A DNA stretch of 64,000 bases. Origin: Holacanthus passer (Eukaryota; Chordata; Actinopteri; Pomacanthidae). The notes under the pieces were generated by a model. That model did no database searches. It was given only the letters and a program-made list of their open reading frames with translations, and was not told the DNA's origin. Of the stretch, positions 62,732 to 64,000 are shown in pieces; position 1 is the stretch's first letter, and each line of letters opens with the position of its first letter. The stretch lies in contig JAFREQ010000035.1 in NCBI GenBank assembly GCA_025331565.1, forward strand, positions 6,696,001 to 6,760,000, read 5' to 3'. Both the position numbers and the translations under genes were made by a program.

Positions 62732-63260
62732 GACGCACTAGGCCCGGTTTCCCAAAAGCACATGGTGAACGAAACTGAAGTGACTGCATCTACCATCACA
62801 CGTCCTCCCGCCCCAGTTCATTCGTCACTTGTGCTGCTTACAAGCAAAGAAACCAACACACGGTGCCTCTGGATAAACCTTGAGTATTTGTTAATGAGGA
62901 ACAGGTTTACAATCATACAGTATGTTCACTGCCTTTGCTAATGTCAGCTTGACCAACTAAGATCTGAAGGTCATCAGTGTTTCGATGGAAGATGTTTTTG
63001 GGAAACCTCAGCCCAGCTTACAGATACTGTACATCAGCCAACTGACCATTCAAACGAATGGGTGAACCAGCCAAACTTAGAATCTCAATATGTGCACGTC
63101 AACACTACACTGTCAGTGTGCAGTAACCTTAAATCACATGCAGTTGGACAACATACATATACGTGTGCACTAATCAGTCCAATGAAAAGAGTGAGTTCGA
63201 CGTGGTTTGTTTTCTGTTACAATGTGCGCTTAGAGAAATAAAAGCCTCAGTTAGCGCTGC
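62732..63260 (+). other. rai14 3' UTR
   Basis: Sequence from the TGA at 62729-62731 to the expected cleavage site. A canonical AATAAA signal lies at 63237-63242, so the transcript probably ends near 63255-63265. Confidence 0.65.
63237..63242 (+). terminator. Polyadenylation signal AATAAA for rai14
   Basis: Canonical AATAAA about 505 bases after the rai14 stop, on the coding strand. Confidence 0.65.
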
Positions 63261-64000
63261 TGTTAATAGTATCTATTTTATGATACAACAGTGTTTTTAC
63301 TTGTTAAATGTTTCATGGTTGTCAACATTTTCCAGATAAGATCTAAATTATTCGCGCCCTCTTAACAATGCATGTGCTCAACGCCAGCCCAAAAATCACT
63401 TAGAAATGTTTTTTGGCCGCACTTGGATGAAGAAACTGCATGATACTGTTTGTATTGCTATTTTCCTATTAGCACAAAAATTTATAAAAAATTTATTTTA
63501 CTGAATTGTATTAACATGTCATGTTTTCTAAGTTACTGTACTTTAATGAAGAGGTTTGATAGCTGTATTTTTTGATGGCCTTGTTTTGTGTCTGTGTGTG
63601 ATTGGTGTGAATGAGATGCTTTTTTTCCTTGGGTATAACAACGCACTATTTGGTCTAGTGACACCTGAATTAGTTTATTTTCCTGTTACTACTCATATTA
63701 AGGGGTTGAATATAATGTTTACTGTAATAGAAAAGCAAGAACGTTCAGTTGTGACAAATGCTCCGCAGTATGGGCTCAATATCTTTTTTTGGTCTTTTTG
63801 ACTCAGAGGATAGTTTGAAGTCAGATTTGTAGTCCTTACATTTCCTCTCCTCTCGTCTGCTCTTTGGTCTTTTGCTCTTACTTGAAAAGCATGAAAATGT
63901 GATAAGAAAATTAAGTAAGTTTTCACTTGCCTATAATCAGACAGTGTTTTTCCAGCTCTGCAGAACTTTTAACTTCTGATTATCAATATCAGCAGTTCTT
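63261..64000. other. Downstream flank of rai14, nothing recognised
   Basis: AT-rich sequence without a recognisable exon or repeat. It could be an extended 3' UTR if a more distal signal is used. Confidence 0.5.

Overview
This is a nuclear window from a ray-finned fish, most likely a percomorph teleost. The base composition is AT-rich, genes have many short exons with GT-AG introns, there are dinucleotide microsatellites, and several copies of repeat types that are common in spiny-rayed fish genomes are present. No prokaryotic or viral gene organisation was seen. All exon structures below were spliced by hand from the sequence, and reading-frame phase was checked across every junction.

Four protein genes are supported. 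(1) 374-5698, minus strand: the 5' part of a RUSC2 (iporin)-like gene. It has a long serine-rich adaptor region followed by the start of the RUN domain, and the gene runs off the left edge. (2) 11297-11987, minus strand: a compact three-exon LEAP-2 gene (liver-expressed antimicrobial peptide / ghrelin-receptor ligand family). Its exons are too short to show up as open reading frames. (3) 15000-24790, minus strand: a complete 12-exon scarb2 gene (LIMP-2, lysosomal CD36-family protein, 481 residues). (4) about 27.2 kb to 63.25 kb, plus strand: a complete rai14 (ankycorbin) gene, 1004 residues, with seven ankyrin repeats followed by a long coiled coil. A 17.4 kb intron follows its 12-codon first coding exon.

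Layout: rusc2, leap2 and scarb2 lie head to tail on the minus strand, and scarb2 and rai14 are divergent. Two CpG-rich blocks carry consensus cAMP-response elements (CREs). One at about 9.1-9.3 kb is probably the rusc2 promoter, and the other at about 27.2-27.46 kb is rai14 exon 1. A perfect match to the CTCF core consensus lies between the divergent scarb2 and rai14 promoters, and a second, oppositely oriented match lies inside rai14.

The genes do not form one pathway. RUSC2 (vesicle/AP-4/Rab trafficking), LIMP-2 (lysosomal transport) and ankycorbin (cortical actin) are housekeeping-type cell-biology genes. LEAP-2 is a secreted, immune or endocrine peptide. The most interesting points are the hidden leap2 gene, the absence in this LIMP-2 of the histidines tied to glucocerebrosidase binding in mammals, short upstream ORFs that overlap or precede the rusc2 and rai14 start codons, and the CTCF/CRE arrangement. 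I found no convincing wholly new biological system.
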